The translations under genes and the position numbers were made by a program. A DNA stretch of 64,000 bases from Carettochelys insculpta (taxonomy: Eukaryota > Chordata > Testudines > Carettochelyidae), in NCBI RefSeq assembly GCF_033958435.1, contig NC_134140.1, positions 59,737,001-59,801,000 on the forward strand, written 5' to 3'. Position 1 is the stretch's first letter. Every line of letters starts with the position of its first letter. This document shows positions 45,726 to 56,986 of this stretch, piece by piece. Under the pieces are notes generated by a model, which had not been told where the DNA came from, ran no database searches, and saw nothing but the letters and a program-made list of their open reading frames with translations.

Positions 45726-46283
45726 GATTTCTGTGTGTTTAAAACCTGCTACCCTATTAATTTCATTTGGTGACCCCTAGTTCTTGTGTTATGGGAATAA
45801 GTAAATAACTTTTCCTTATTTACTTTCTCAATAGCAGTCATAATTGTATAGACCTCTATGATATCCCCACTGCGGGCAAGTCTACACTACAGGGGAAGGT
45901 CAACTTAAAGTACACGATTGCAGCTACCTTAACTATGTCGGTAACATACCTTAATTTGGGCTTCCTTGCTATCTCCACTAAGGGAGGCCTGCACTCCTGT
46001 TGGCTTCTCTTATCCTAACAGGGGGCAGGATTACCACAGCCCACGGGGGCACCCTGTAAATGCAATTTAGCAAATCCCCACTAGGCCTGTTAAATTGAAC
46101 TCTGGAAGATGGACCGCAGCAGGACCAATCTTCCCTCCAATGTAGCTATACCCGATGTCTCCTCTTTTCTAAAAGTTCCAGTCTTCTTAATCTCTTCTCA
46201 GAAAGCAGCCATTCCAAACCCCTAATCATTTTTGGTGCCTTTTTCTGAACTTTTTCCATTGTACGCTGTAGCATGTCTCCTTT
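45726..46283 (-). mobile_element. CR1 LINE fragment, minus strand, split by a MITE
   Basis: The plus strand shows tattaatttcatttggtgac, ccctagttcttgtgttatgg (45755-45800) and then, after the MITE, ctcctcttttctaaaagttc and aacccctaatcatttttggt (46160-46240). These are consecutive parts of the CR1 reverse transcriptase C-terminal coding region in reverse. No open frame remains. Confidence 0.85.
45874..46153. mobile_element. TIR MITE inserted in CR1, 280 bp
   Basis: The left end gggcaagtctacactacagg and right end ccaatgtagctataccc are inverted; inner parts ggaaggtcaa and ggaccaatcttcc also pair. It belongs to the 'gtctacact' group. The target duplication is not clear. Confidence 0.65.
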
Positions 46284-46433
46284 TCAGATCACTAAGACTT
46301 TCTGTCACTAACATTATTAATTTAGCACCTTCACAAGCACTCATCATTCATTCCGTATGCGAGGGGTGAGGAGGAAGACGGGGATGCCACACTATTTGGC
46401 TGCTTAGGCTTGTAACCTATATTACAAAATAAG

Positions 46434-46739
46434 TCACAGAGAGGTAGCCATGTTAGTCTGTATCTTCACGAAACAAATGGCAGTCACATAGCACTGTAAA
46501 AACAAACAGAATAATTTATTCGCTGAAGTTCGCCACTTTGCAGCTTGGTCTCAAAAGAGAGAGCAATTACCTTACGCATTACAAAGATGGCTTCCCTATC
46601 TTGGATATTCGTAGTGATCTCGGGCAAGGCACCGTATTTAATAGACACTTGCAGTAAGTAATTTTCTTCCCCCTCTACCCCACTTCTGTCCCATTGTCTG
46701 ATGCAGCTGATTTTTAAGTGCTACATGACTGCTTTTCTG
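46434..46739 (+). mobile_element. SINE with distant inverted tail, 14-bp duplication
   Basis: The SINE head and body at 46434-46520 (gagaggtagccatgttagtc, ggcagtcacatagcactgta, aaaacaaacagaataattta) are followed by about 170 bp of other sequence and then an inverted SINE body at 46705-46739 (ttaagtgctacatgactgct, tttctg). An exact 14-bp duplication, tattacaaaataag, flanks the whole (46420-46433 and 46740-46753). The head, middle and inverted tail were therefore inserted together. Confidence 0.75.
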
Positions 46740-46753
46740 TATTACAAAATAAG

Positions 46754-48263
46754 GCTGCTTCTGCTGATGACTTTAACAGCTAAAGAAGAGTTTTAAAGGC
46801 TTTGTTCATTCAAAAGATTCTTTCTTCTTGGGCAAACAGACACATGCTATGAGAGAAAGGGAGAGAGAATCCAGAGCTGAATGTATGAGAAAAGAACTTT
46901 CAAATATAAGTGAGGAAAATATTTCAAGCTTATCACAGGGCAATCCTGCAGCCTAGCTCCAGAATGATATCAAGTTATATTATGCCGTGGTAATAATCCT
47001 GCCTTAATTACACCCCCTCTTAAGATCATATTTCTTTCACTGTTATGTTTTGGGAACATGCGATGACAGGAATGCAGTGCTGCTGCACACATGTTGTATT
47101 TCAGAGATTAATTTTTCTGTGTGTTGGGTTATGCAGCCCAGTATTTATTTTAGCTAGCAGAGCTTTTAAGTAAATCCTGCCTTCCTCCTACCCCTTTCTA
47201 AGGGAAGAAAGGTCCTCCTGTGTCGCCATTCCAGCCTGATTGCCTTCATGGCGTCCTCTGTACAGAAGACAATTGATAAGGGAGTGCTCATCTGGATAGC
47301 CCAGGCTACTCAAATATATAGCGTGCACCACAGAGAATACATTGTACAAGTTATAGTCTTCTCTTGATGTATTGGCTACTAGCTCTCATTATCATTGAGT
47401 TAAGTATTGGAATCAAGAGTGGAAGGATGTGGGATTATGCCTTTCAATATAAGGTGGCCAAGAAAACCTGAATACCGAACAGACTTTTAAACAGCGAAGA
47501 ATTTATTAAACCTCTCATGTACAATAAAAATCAAAACCCAGAAAACTGCAGTTATAACAGTTCAGTCATCAACTGTTGCACAAAATAAACAACAGTGAAG
47601 GATGTGCCAAAAATGTTGACCTAAACTTTCTTTTTTTCCCACTGGTGTCAAATATCTTCAGCATATTGACATTTAAGTTATAAACTGACATGCAGGAGCC
47701 AGCTGTAAAATAGATTAGACATAACCTAACCAACTGGTATGGGATGTTAAAAAGGATAAAAATAAATCTCAAGCTTTACTAGTAGCAAAACTCATTACAT
47801 ATTATCTCTGTTTTTCAAAGACTATTATGCATCAACCTCTTTGCCGTTTTTCCCATTCCCCCTAAAGGAAATAATTGGCACTCAAGAGTTTCTTCTTTTA
47901 TGCCCTTAAAAAAAAAATTCCACATAAAAGGATGTATGCAGCTACACACATAACAAGCGGGCAATTCCTGTACATTTCAGAATTCACCATTCACTGGCAC
48001 ATTCATTTCTAAATTCCAAGCTCCTATACCCCAAAGGAAAGTATTCATCTTTCACACATACAGACCTGAACAAAACACCAGAGGCACGTTTGCAAATGAG
48101 CCAACAAATATGTCTGATGGACAGTTTAAAACTTAAAACATACCAAGGGAACTAAATGTCAAAAGCTGCTAAAACTCCATGAAGCATTTGCTGAACTACC
48201 AGATACTAAACTCACTTTAAAAGTCCTTGCATATAAGTATATAGCATATGGATTATATAGTGC
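46754..48263. other. No gene or recognised repeat
   Basis: AT-rich, unique-looking; nothing recognised. Confidence 0.4.
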
Positions 48264-48510
48264 CAGAGTGTCCAATATACTGTCCGTTCACCACTTGTGC
48301 AGAACTGGGCAGCGTGAGGTGGCAAAACAGCATATTAGAGCTGCACATGAGCAACACCCTCCACCCCTCTATGCATACGTCCCGCCACTTGCTGTTTGTG
48401 CAACAGGGATATGTGCCTGGCTGGGGGTGGGTAGGTGGAATACCTGGCTGCGGAAAGGGTGGGGGGGTGCGCGCGCAAGAAATGGGACTTCAAAATCTTT
48501 AAGAGGATAG
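48264..48510. mobile_element. Truncated hAT MITE, relative of 42021
   Basis: It starts cagagtgtccaatatactgt and then shares the order of blocks with the 42021 element (tccgttcaccac, aactgggcagcgtg, gtggcaaaacagc, gagctgcacatgag, caacaccctccacc). The right terminus is missing and a G-rich tract (48420-48475) follows. Confidence 0.55.
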
Positions 48511-49570
48511 GGAAGCCTTCACATTTGGAAAAAAAAAATCTGTATACCTTGAAGCATGAATACTTCCCATGAGTACTTGAGGCTCTTCACAAACAGTTTT
48601 AGGAGAGGTACGCATATCTGTGTAACACCAAATATATTTATTTCCACATAATATAAAGAGTTTCAAAAACACCGTTTGTCATCATATCATGGTGGGTCAG
48701 TTGAATATTTTTACAACGGTTCCGATAAAACCTAATTCCTTTCAGCATCTCATGCCATTGCTGTGCTGGGGAATAAAGGTGGGCTGTTGAACAGCAGCGA
48801 AGCCAAACTCTTTCTGTCAGATCAATTAATCTCATTACACAACAGAGGAAAATGTGGGGGGGGGAAAAAAACTTCTCCAATATTGACTGAACTTGTAGCT
48901 TTGCCTCACTTCGGAGAACCCTAAAACACTGTCAAGGAAGTGCACTAGTGGCTTCCAATGATATGCTTTTACCCAGAGGGGAAAAAATGATAAAGCTGTA
49001 CCAAGTAAAGGGGGAAACAAACAGAGAGCTATATGCTGATCCCCCAGCTTTCATGTTACACACTAATCCCAGCACTTCTACTACGGTGGCAGTGTACAGC
49101 CTGAAAATGCTACCTCTGCACACCACACACCTGGGGTGAAGCAGGAATGGCCAGAGGAGCATTTGTAAGCGTTGCTTCCCTGCTACAGTGGAGACACTGG
49201 AGGTTAAAGCAGACTCTTGAAGCCTTACTAGAAATAAACACCACTGTTGATCACACTCCCGGAGATCGTGGATTTGAGTCTACCACCACACAAATTTGGG
49301 CACCACCTGGGAGCAGTACAAAAAGACAGGACTCAGGAGCTGGGATAGCAGCAGGCTGCTTACTATGGGCCTGATCCAAAGCACATTTAAATCAAACAAA
49401 AGATTCCTATTGACTTCAATAGTCTTCAGATCTGGTGCAGGGGCTGTACATTTACTACATTCCCATACTGGCAGATTGTCGTTTTATAGCTGTTGTAAGT
49501 GGGGGCATTGTGATTTCTCTATTACTCTTTGATGCCCCAAGGGTTCTCATGAGGGGGAAAAAGGGAGGAC
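48511..49570. other. No gene; one short palindromic repeat
   Basis: Mostly unique. At 49366-49445 the sequence gggcctgatccaaagcacat and a following cttcaatagtcttcagatct resemble a short palindromic sauropsid repeat. Confidence 0.35.
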
Positions 49571-49891
49571 GAGGAAGTTACTCACCTTGTGCAGTAACAA
49601 TGGTTCTTCGAGATGTGTCCCCATGGGTGCTCCCTCCTGAGCGTCAGTGTGTCCTCACGCCAGCGCTCGGCGATTCTTCTATAGCTGTGGTTTCCCAAGC
49701 TACACATGCACAAGTAGCGCCTCCTCCTCGTGCTGTGGTGTGCACGTGGCGTGGAACTCCTCTGTTCCTTCTCTACCCGACTAATAGAGCAGGACGATCC
49801 AAAGCATGGGAAGGAGGGAGAGAAGTGGAGCACCCACGAGTGGACATATCTCGAAGAACCATCATTACTGGACCAGGTGAGTAACTTCCTC
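49571..49891. repeat. DIRS terminal inverted pair (hairpin-forming)
   Basis: Two arms of about 63 bp, 49571-49633 and 49827-49891, are inverted copies of each other with few mismatches (gaagttactcacc / ggtgagtaacttc; gttcttcgagat / atctcgaagaac; gggtgctcc / ggagcaccc), separated by about 193 bp. The right terminus of the element (55336-55369) resembles the inner arm. Confidence 0.85.
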
Positions 49892-50101
49892 CTCCTTGAA
49901 CAGCAGTATCCCTGGGGGTGCTTCACTCTGGATGACTGTAAAGCAGTAGTTGCAGCTTGGAGGTGGGTTTGGAGCTCAGTAACAACTGCAGCAGATAGCA
50001 CCACTTGTCCCACTTGGATGGAAGAAGCGGTGGAACACGAGAGAGCACACAGTGCCGTCCAAACATGTTACTGGAAGACCACTTGTCCACTGTGCAGATG
50101 T

Positions 50102-51160
50102 CTAAGTGTTGAGAAAGGCGATAGTGGAGGACACAGACCAGGGGGAGTGGGCAGTGACAGCCCCTGGAAGCTCCCTCAGATGAATCGCATAACAAGCGTG
50201 AATGCAGGTGGAGATCCCCTTGGACAGCCATTGAGATGAAATGGGCAGGCCCTCAGACCGCTCTGCAAAGGACAGAAAAAGCTTAAGAGATTTACGCCAA
50301 GGTTTTGTGCGGTCAATATAAAAGGCCAATGCCTGATGGGCGTGCAATGTGCACCATACTGCATGCATAGGATTGGAGTGGGGCTTCAGGAAGAATGCCA
50401 GTAAGTGGATAGGTTCATTTATGTGAAATGGAGAGGAAACCTTAGGGAGAAACTTAGGATGAAGGTGAAGGGTGATTCAATCCTTGGTAAATATGGCATA
50501 GGGAAGCTCAGCCATGAGGGCGGCAAGCTCCCCAACCCTCATGGCTGACGTGATAGCCACTAAAAGCGAGACCTTCAGCAGATGGAGCCAGGAATACATC
50601 ACCAGGAGTTCAAACAGTGGTTTCATGAAGCAATTGAGTATGTGATTAAGGTTGCGAAAAGGGACCAGGGGACAAGTGGATGGGAAGGTGTTCTGCAGCC
50701 CCATCAGAAGATGTTTGTTGATGGGATGGGCAAGAAAGGAAATCCCATCATCTGCCTGGTGGAGCACCACCAGTGCCGTGGCATGTACTGGACAGTACTG
50801 AGGCTTAGGCGTGACTCACAAGTGTAGCAGGTAGTCAAGGAGAACAGGAAGGGGTGCAGTATGAGGCGGCATAGGATTATGAGCACACCCCAGTGAGAGA
50901 ACTTGTAGAGGTAAGATTCACATATGGACTCCCGTCTGCTGTTAACAAGAATCCTCTCCACCCCCTCAGAGTAAGAGATTTTGGCATTTTGGAACCCTGA
51001 AAGAGCCATGGGTGGAGACGCAACTTGAGCGGATTGGGTAAAGAGTGCAGCCAAAGTCCTGAGACAGAAGGTTTCAGTGAGGGGGAAAGGGATAAAGGAG
51101 CCACTACTGACATTTGAAAGAGGTAAGCGTACCAAGTTTTTCTTGGCCACACCAGGGCTA
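50102..51160 (-). pseudogene. DIRS tyrosine recombinase (broken)
   Basis: The three overlapping minus-strand frames carry parts of a tyrosine recombinase. Pieces in order are YSEGVERILVNSRRESICESY (N-terminal DNA-binding part; last residue omitted would still identify it), LVAITSAMRVGELAALMAEL (first catalytic arginine, in the TSxxRVxEL motif), and then AFYIDRTKPWRKSLKLFLSF with VTAHSPWSVSST (the HxxR box). In the last box the arginine position reads W (codon tgg, complement of cca at 50138-50140), so the recombinase could not act. A C-to-T change at a CpG (cgg to tgg) would explain this. Stops and frameshifts also separate the pieces. Confidence 0.78.
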
Positions 51161-51211
51161 TCAAGATGAGGTGGGCCTAGTCCAGTCTGACCTTGACCAC
51201 ATGCTTGTGAA

Positions 51212-52424
51212 TCAAGGGGAAGGGCAGAAATGTGTAAAGAAGGGGCACATCCCACTTGGTGGAGAAGGCATCCCTGGGGGAAGTGTCTCCTGAGGCCTGC
51301 CCCTGCGCAGTACTGATGACAATTTCTGTTGACCTGGGTTGCGAACAGGTCTACATGTGGCTGGCCCCCAGAGCTGGAACACATGATTGAGGGCAGCTTC
51401 ACTGATCTCCCACTCATGATGGTTGCTGAATGAGCGACTGAGCGCATCTGCCATCACATTCAGCACTCTGGGACTGAACCCCACCCTGACAGTTGATATA
51501 ATACATGCAGGTGGTGGTGTCCATAAGGATGTTGGCCAACCTGTGTGCCAGGTGCCTTTGGAAATGTTTGCAAGCATAATGGACCACCCAGAACTCCAGG
51601 AGGTTGATGTGGAGCGTTTGCTCATAGAAGGATCATTTGCCTTGCAGTGTCTGGGAACCCAGATGCACCCCCTCCCCACCAACTAATAAGGGAGGCATCC
51701 ATAGAGTAAGGGTGACAGACAGTGGTGGCTGGTGGAAGAGCACCCTGTTGAGAATGTTGCCTGGACATGTCTACCACTGGATAGAGGGCAAGAACGCACA
51801 GGACGGCGGCCCTGGTCTTGGACATTGGGTCCCTGGCCACGGTACAGCGGGGGACCAGACACGACTGGAGGCAGCGCATGCAAAGCCTGGCCAGTTTGAC
51901 CACATATGTGTAGCAGCCATGTGCCCCAGCAGCTTGAGGCAGACCTGCACCATGATGTCGGGGGAAAGGCACACCACCAGAAAGAGGTTGCACAGAGCCT
52001 GAAACCTTTTGAGGGGCAGTGTGGCTCTGGTGGTAATAGTGTTTGTGTGAGCTCTGATGAACTCTTAGAGATTGCATGGGTTGGGGCATGGATTTCTTGT
52101 ACTTTATGTGGAATCTGAGACTCCTGGAGGTCCGTGGTGACCCACACCATGTGCAGGACCTTTGTGAATGATGATCCCTTTAGAAGGCAATCATCCAGAT
52201 AGGGGAAGATGACGACACTGTGGTGATGCAGATGGGTGGCCACAACAGCCAGAATTCTGGAAGACATTCTGGACACGGTGGAGAGTCCAAATGGGAGGAC
52301 CCAAACCTGATAATGCAGGGGCCTCACCATGAACCAGAGAAAGCATCTGTGTACTGGATGGATGGATGATGTGGAAGTAGGCGTCTTGTAGGTTTAGAGC
52401 TGAGAGCCAATCGTTTCTGTCCAA
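51212..52424 (-). pseudogene. DIRS reverse transcriptase and RNase H (broken)
   Basis: The frame at 52191-52424 has WLSALNLQDAYFHI, motif A of the reverse transcriptase. The frame at 51683-52330 has HYQVWVLPFGLSTVSRM and VVIFPYLDDCLLKG, motifs B and C, with the catalytic YLDD intact (complement of 52190-52201). The frame at 51212-51682 has LNVMADALSRSFSNHHEWEI, typical of the RNase H and downstream part, and the frame at 50704-51447 continues with HVDLFATQVNRNCHQYC. Frame changes between these segments show inactivation. The length is about normal for the family. Confidence 0.85.
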
Positions 52425-52574
52425 GGCTGGGATAATGGTCGCAAGAGTTACTGTTTTAAATCATCGGTAAAGGATGTATTTGCTGAGTCTCCTGAGGTCA
52501 AGGATGGGTCTTCACCCCACCCCGCCATTCTTCTTTTGCATTAGGAAGTAGTACATGGAATAACACCCCCGGAT

Positions 52575-55010
52575 TCAAAATGCTATAGGAACTGGTTCAA
52601 CAGCTCCCAGACTGAAGTGCTGATCCTCTTGCTCAAGGAGATACCCATGAGAGGGGTCCCTGAAAAGGGACGAGGTAGGGGAGTAGAGGTAAATGGGATA
52701 GAATATCCCCAGGACCCACTTGTCCAAGGTAATGGTGGCCCAGTGGTGGAAAAAAGGATGTAGAGAGTGATGGAATGGGTCATTCCCAAGTTCTACAATG
52801 GCTGGACCAGAAAGCTCTCTCAGACTCTCGACCACACCCTCAAAATTATTGTTTGGGTTGTTGAGGGTGGGACACAAAGGACTGCTGCTGGTGTTGTCGA
52901 TGTTGGGACCAGTGTTGTTGCTGTGGCTCAAAATATTGCTGCTGTTGGTGCCGATGGAAATACTCCTGTGACCTCTGGTAGGGAGAGTAGCAAGCCCACT
53001 TGACTGGAGGGATATACATACCCAGTGTATATAGCATGGTGTGAGAATCCTTCACAGAATGAAGGACCTTGGCAGTTTTTTCAACAGGTGTTGCCTACCA
53101 AAGGGGAGGTCCCCCACCCTTTTGCTGTAGGTCCTTAGGCACCCCTGAGGGCTGGAGCTGGGACATGCACCTCATGACTACATCAGATGCCATGACCTGG
53201 GCTACCATGTCTGTGACCTCCATTGAAGACTGAAGGGCCATGCAGGTGATAACATGCCCCTTGCAGGTGATGCTGATGAGGGCTGGGCATTGATCCCAGC
53301 ATTGCCTGTGCAACAATCTGGAGTTTGGAATAGTTCATGTGGTCATAAACGACTAACAGGGCTATGTAGTTGGCTGCCTGCAGCAGCAGTGTGTTGGATG
53401 AGTAGATTATGTCCCATAACGTCCCATTTCTTGCTTGATTTGTCCTGCGGGTGGAGCAGAAAGATGTCGTTTTGTTGTGGAGAGCATCTACCACTAGTGA
53501 ATTGGGCTGTGGGTGAGCAAATAGAAGCTCTGTGTCATTGGAGGCCATCAAGTCTCTCTTGTCAGCCCTCTTGTTTGAAGTGGCCGGGGGGTGGATGCGG
53601 CATTTGTCATATAACGTTGGTTGAGTTTATGATGGCCCCATCCATCAGCATCGCAATTCTAGAGGAAGAACAGGGCTGCGAAGTGAGAAGAAACTCTGTA
53701 CTGTTGAATTGGCATCTCCTACAGGTCCTTTTCCTGTGTCTGGCCCACCCTCAGGAAGAGCTCTTGGAAATCTTTGGCATCATCCATAGAGGCAACACCA
53801 AGAGCACCACATCACCTGGCAAAGATGAGGAGGGGGTGCAGGGGAGATTCTCATCCACCGTAAAAATTGTCGCCCTCAGTGCCAGATCATTGGACAGAGG
53901 ATACAGTGCCAATGTAGAAGGCTGTGGCAAAGAGGCATGATCCCCACGTGCCGTGGACTGTGCCGACGGGACGTGAGCGTGGGGCAACTGTACCTGCCAT
54001 AACCACCACTGCAGTACCAACTCGTGGTGATGGAAGTAAGGGTGTGCGAACAACAGTGGAGGCAGTTGCAGGTACACCATAGTGGGTGGTACATTTTGCC
54101 AACTGGAGTGCATGGGACTGGAGTGTTGAGAGAGACCACACTCCTACAGTCGGAGTCACCTCTTCCTGGAGTAAGAGTTCTAGCTCCCGAGCCACGTGAA
54201 AGCCTCAGTCATTGGGACAGGCATGGGGCCGCTGGTGGTACTGGGAAGGCCCAGTGCGGAGAGCTGAGCAGTGCCAGGCCTGGTGCTGGATATGCTTTTG
54301 GTGGTGAGTTATGTCGCCATTTCAAGATCATGTTGTCCTCTGGTACTAGAGGTTCTGGCAGGGAAGCATCTTGGTTCTGCTTTGGTGCCACCTCCAGGGC
54401 TGCCCGGGAGTGTAGCAATGTCTTGGCCATTTGTGGTGCTGCGTACTGTGTTTGGTGAGAGTCTTGCAGTGATTTAGAGTGGTGCCACTTGTGCTCAGGT
54501 CTGGCATAGAGAGCAGGGTCTTGGTCTTAAAGACTTCTTGTGCCCTGAGGGTAGAGGAAGCCAATGCCAGCAGTGCTGACACTGCCGAGTGCTTATGACT
54601 TGGTTCTAAAAGTGCTCTCTTTGGCAGTGACAGCAGAGATGACACCGAGAAGGCAGTGGCAGATTTTTCCACTGTCAGAGCCCAAGAAGACAGCATCGAA
54701 GGCCAGAAACGTGCCAGGGACAGGTCCACTGCTGCAGAAGGGGTGCTGACCAAGGCAGAGGGACATTCAGAGTCCATACCTTTGGTCTTCCATGCTGGCT
54801 GCTCTGGGGCCACTGGTTGGAGAGACTTTTCATAAAGTTAAGTCTTACAGTGTGGGCTAGAAAGGACTGAGCCAACAGGTGCAAGGCTGGACCAGTGGGT
54901 GTAGGACTGGGTCTGGGGGCCCCCACCCAAGCATTTGATGCAGGAAGCATGAACATCAGAGGCCAGTGTGGCTTCCCTGCACTTTGTGTACCATTTAAAG
55001 CCTGCGAAAC
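52575..55010 (-). pseudogene. DIRS gag-like ORF region (broken)
   Basis: Several minus-strand frames occupy the position of the first ORF in DIRS elements. The best is 53183-53551, with LLLQAANYIALLVVYDHMNY, comparable to 'LQLRVANYQALLGLYDF' in the second element (60300-60400), which is a recognisable DIRS gag-like segment. The frames at 54346-54813, 53751-54113 and 52575-52931 are serine-, proline- or glutamine-rich and carry no known fold. The assignment rests on the position and on that one shared segment. Confidence 0.65.
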
Positions 55011-55370
55011 CCAGCATGGCAGTGATTCAGCAACAGTTACAACCCTAATTAAAACATTTTTCCCCCCTGTAAACTATCTGATGTTGGAACTTTGACAGGG
55101 AAAGTAACGTAGATAAGGAGGCTACCATAACTATTAACCATCTAACTTTGGTTGTTTTCCAGAGAGGACGAAGCTCCGCCTACAGCCAAGGACAGCGGAG
55201 AAGGAACGGAGGAGTCCGACACTGTGCACACACCAGATAGTACAAGGAGGTGCTAGTGCACATCCATGGCACAGGAAACCAAGGCTACAAAAGAATCTCT
55301 GGGCACCAGTGCAATGATGCACCGACACCCAGAGTGGAGCACCCATGAGAACACTACTTGAAGAAGAATA
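55011..55370 (-). other. DIRS leader and right terminal repeat
   Basis: A non-coding leader on the minus strand between the terminal repeat (55336-55369) and the start of the gag-like region. The terminal part contains the shared ggagcaccc motif and gaagaagaat. Confidence 0.6.
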
Positions 55371-56714
55371 TTTTTTCACTGGAATTCTTACCATGGATAG
55401 TCTCCATCATCATGGCTTATCATCACGTACTGCTGCTGCAAATCGCCTCTGTATCGTTCACATTACTCACCAGTATAACCAGGGACAATCCCACTGTCAG
55501 GTTTGTGGGTTATGCAGGAAATTACAGGCACAACTAGTGCTTGCATATCTGAATGCATTTTCCCGATTTCTTCTCCTTGGTGTACACATTTCACATTCAA
55601 GAAGATGACAGAGGGAGGGCCATTTACCAAAAGCACAATGGGGTATATAGCAAACCTCCACCTCCTCCTCACAACTTTTTTGACTTCCTCATTTTAAAAA
55701 TATTTATGTAAAAGAAAACAAAACTTTTGTTTTTACATAATAATGCAAACTGTGAAAGCAAGTCCGCCAGGCTTAGGGAACTTTACAATACACAATGCTC
55801 AGGTGCTTTTTAAATACCAAGAAAAAAATATTATCTACTATGGAAGGGTTATCCCTTACCTTGTGTGAAGCCCGCTATGGGATCATTAACTCCTTCCTGG
55901 AGTTGCACAGAGGAAGCCTAGATGTAATGCCTTATCTGAAACCTTACACTCCTAACAGAAAGCACCAAAGTGTCACATTGGATATGAGAACAAATGCTGG
56001 TGTGAATTTTTCAACTTACAAATCTTCCAAAGTCAAGAGTGAGAAAAGAAACTTGACAACGCTATGAAGTGAGAGTCAATTATTACATAGGAAGGTGATT
56101 GCAATAGCCATAGAGAGAGAGTGACATTAAACTATAAAATTAAAAGGCTGTAAAATAAAATCCTCAGTGCTTCTGGCTAAAAGATTACTTACTTCATCAA
56201 TTTTAGTACAGAGCATGTGAATAGGAACACCAAAGGATCATGTTTCTTCTAACAAATGTTTTTCATATTACTGTACATTTGGGTGAAGCCCAGGAACCTA
56301 CGTGCACTTAATAGTTCAAGAAATATAAAAAGAGCCTTTACATAAATACCTGAAGTAGGTGATTTTAGAAGAAAATTCATACCCCACGTCTTAGCGTAAA
56401 CATCACACTAAAAAGGATTACACAGATACTGAGGAACTGGTGCTTTCTCTGGAGTCCTCATTAAAAACCGATCACTTCTGAAGTGAAATCAATACCTTTA
56501 CAGCTAATGGAGGTAAATGTCATTAGTCATGCTGATGATCCTGTAAACTCCTCAAGGAATGCCGAACCCGGCTACACAAACTCAAAATGCTCTTTTTCTT
56601 CAGTTATTCTAAGATTTATCCAGTACTCTTTCTAACCTTCTCTTGGGTTCTGCGAAAGAGTAAAGGAAAGTATGCCTGCACGGACTCATGCACCTTTTTT
56701 TGATCGCTTTCTTG
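55371..56714. other. No gene or recognised repeat
   Basis: AT-rich spacer. The open frame at 55795-56067 (90 codons) has no recognised domain. Confidence 0.4.
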
Positions 56715-56983
56715 GGCTAGGTCTATACTAGCCATAGAAGATTGAACGCTTCGGTTTGATCTTCCAGGGCACCATTTTGCACACGTGCGAAATGCTCAAA
56801 CCTGAAACTTCTTGCATGCCACAAGGATTAAGGAAAATCATTGGGAGGAGCACTCCTGTTAACATTCTGCAGCGAAGACATGGACCAATGTGGAGGGCTG
56901 CAAAAATCGATTTTAGGTACACAACTGGAATACCTAAAATTGCGTAGCAGATGTCGACATTCCCTGTAAGTGTAGACGTAGCC
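56715..56983. mobile_element. TIR MITE with 3-bp duplication, 269 bp
   Basis: The left end ggctaggtctatactagcca and right end taagtgtagacgtagcc are inverted copies. The flanks are ttg (56712-56714) and ttg (56984-56986). It is in the same 'ggctnngtctacact' group as the 26773 element, and both show 3-bp duplications. It is non-coding. Confidence 0.72.
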
Positions 56984-56986
56984 TTG

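Larger units (their letters stand above)
49571..55370 (-). mobile_element. DIRS1-like retrotransposon, nearly full length, decayed
   Basis: On the minus strand the order from 55370 down to 49571 is terminal repeat, leader, gag-like region, reverse transcriptase with RNase H, tyrosine recombinase, terminal repeat. This is the gene order of DIRS1-type elements, which replicate through a circular intermediate and integrate with a tyrosine recombinase. The terminal sequences are inverted: tggttcttcgagatgtgtcc at the left and gaacactacttgaagaagaa at the right, both followed inward by the shared 'gggtgctcc' motif. There is no target duplication, as expected. Frameshifts and stops break all three coding regions. 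Confidence 0.88.

Noticed and set aside
49435..50239. Plus-strand frames of 149 and 169 codons
   Set aside because: They are antisense to the 3' end of a DIRS element.
53254..53940. 228-codon plus-strand frame, long for this window
   Set aside because: It lies antisense to the DIRS gag-like region and has no recognised motif; probably a shadow of the former coding strand.
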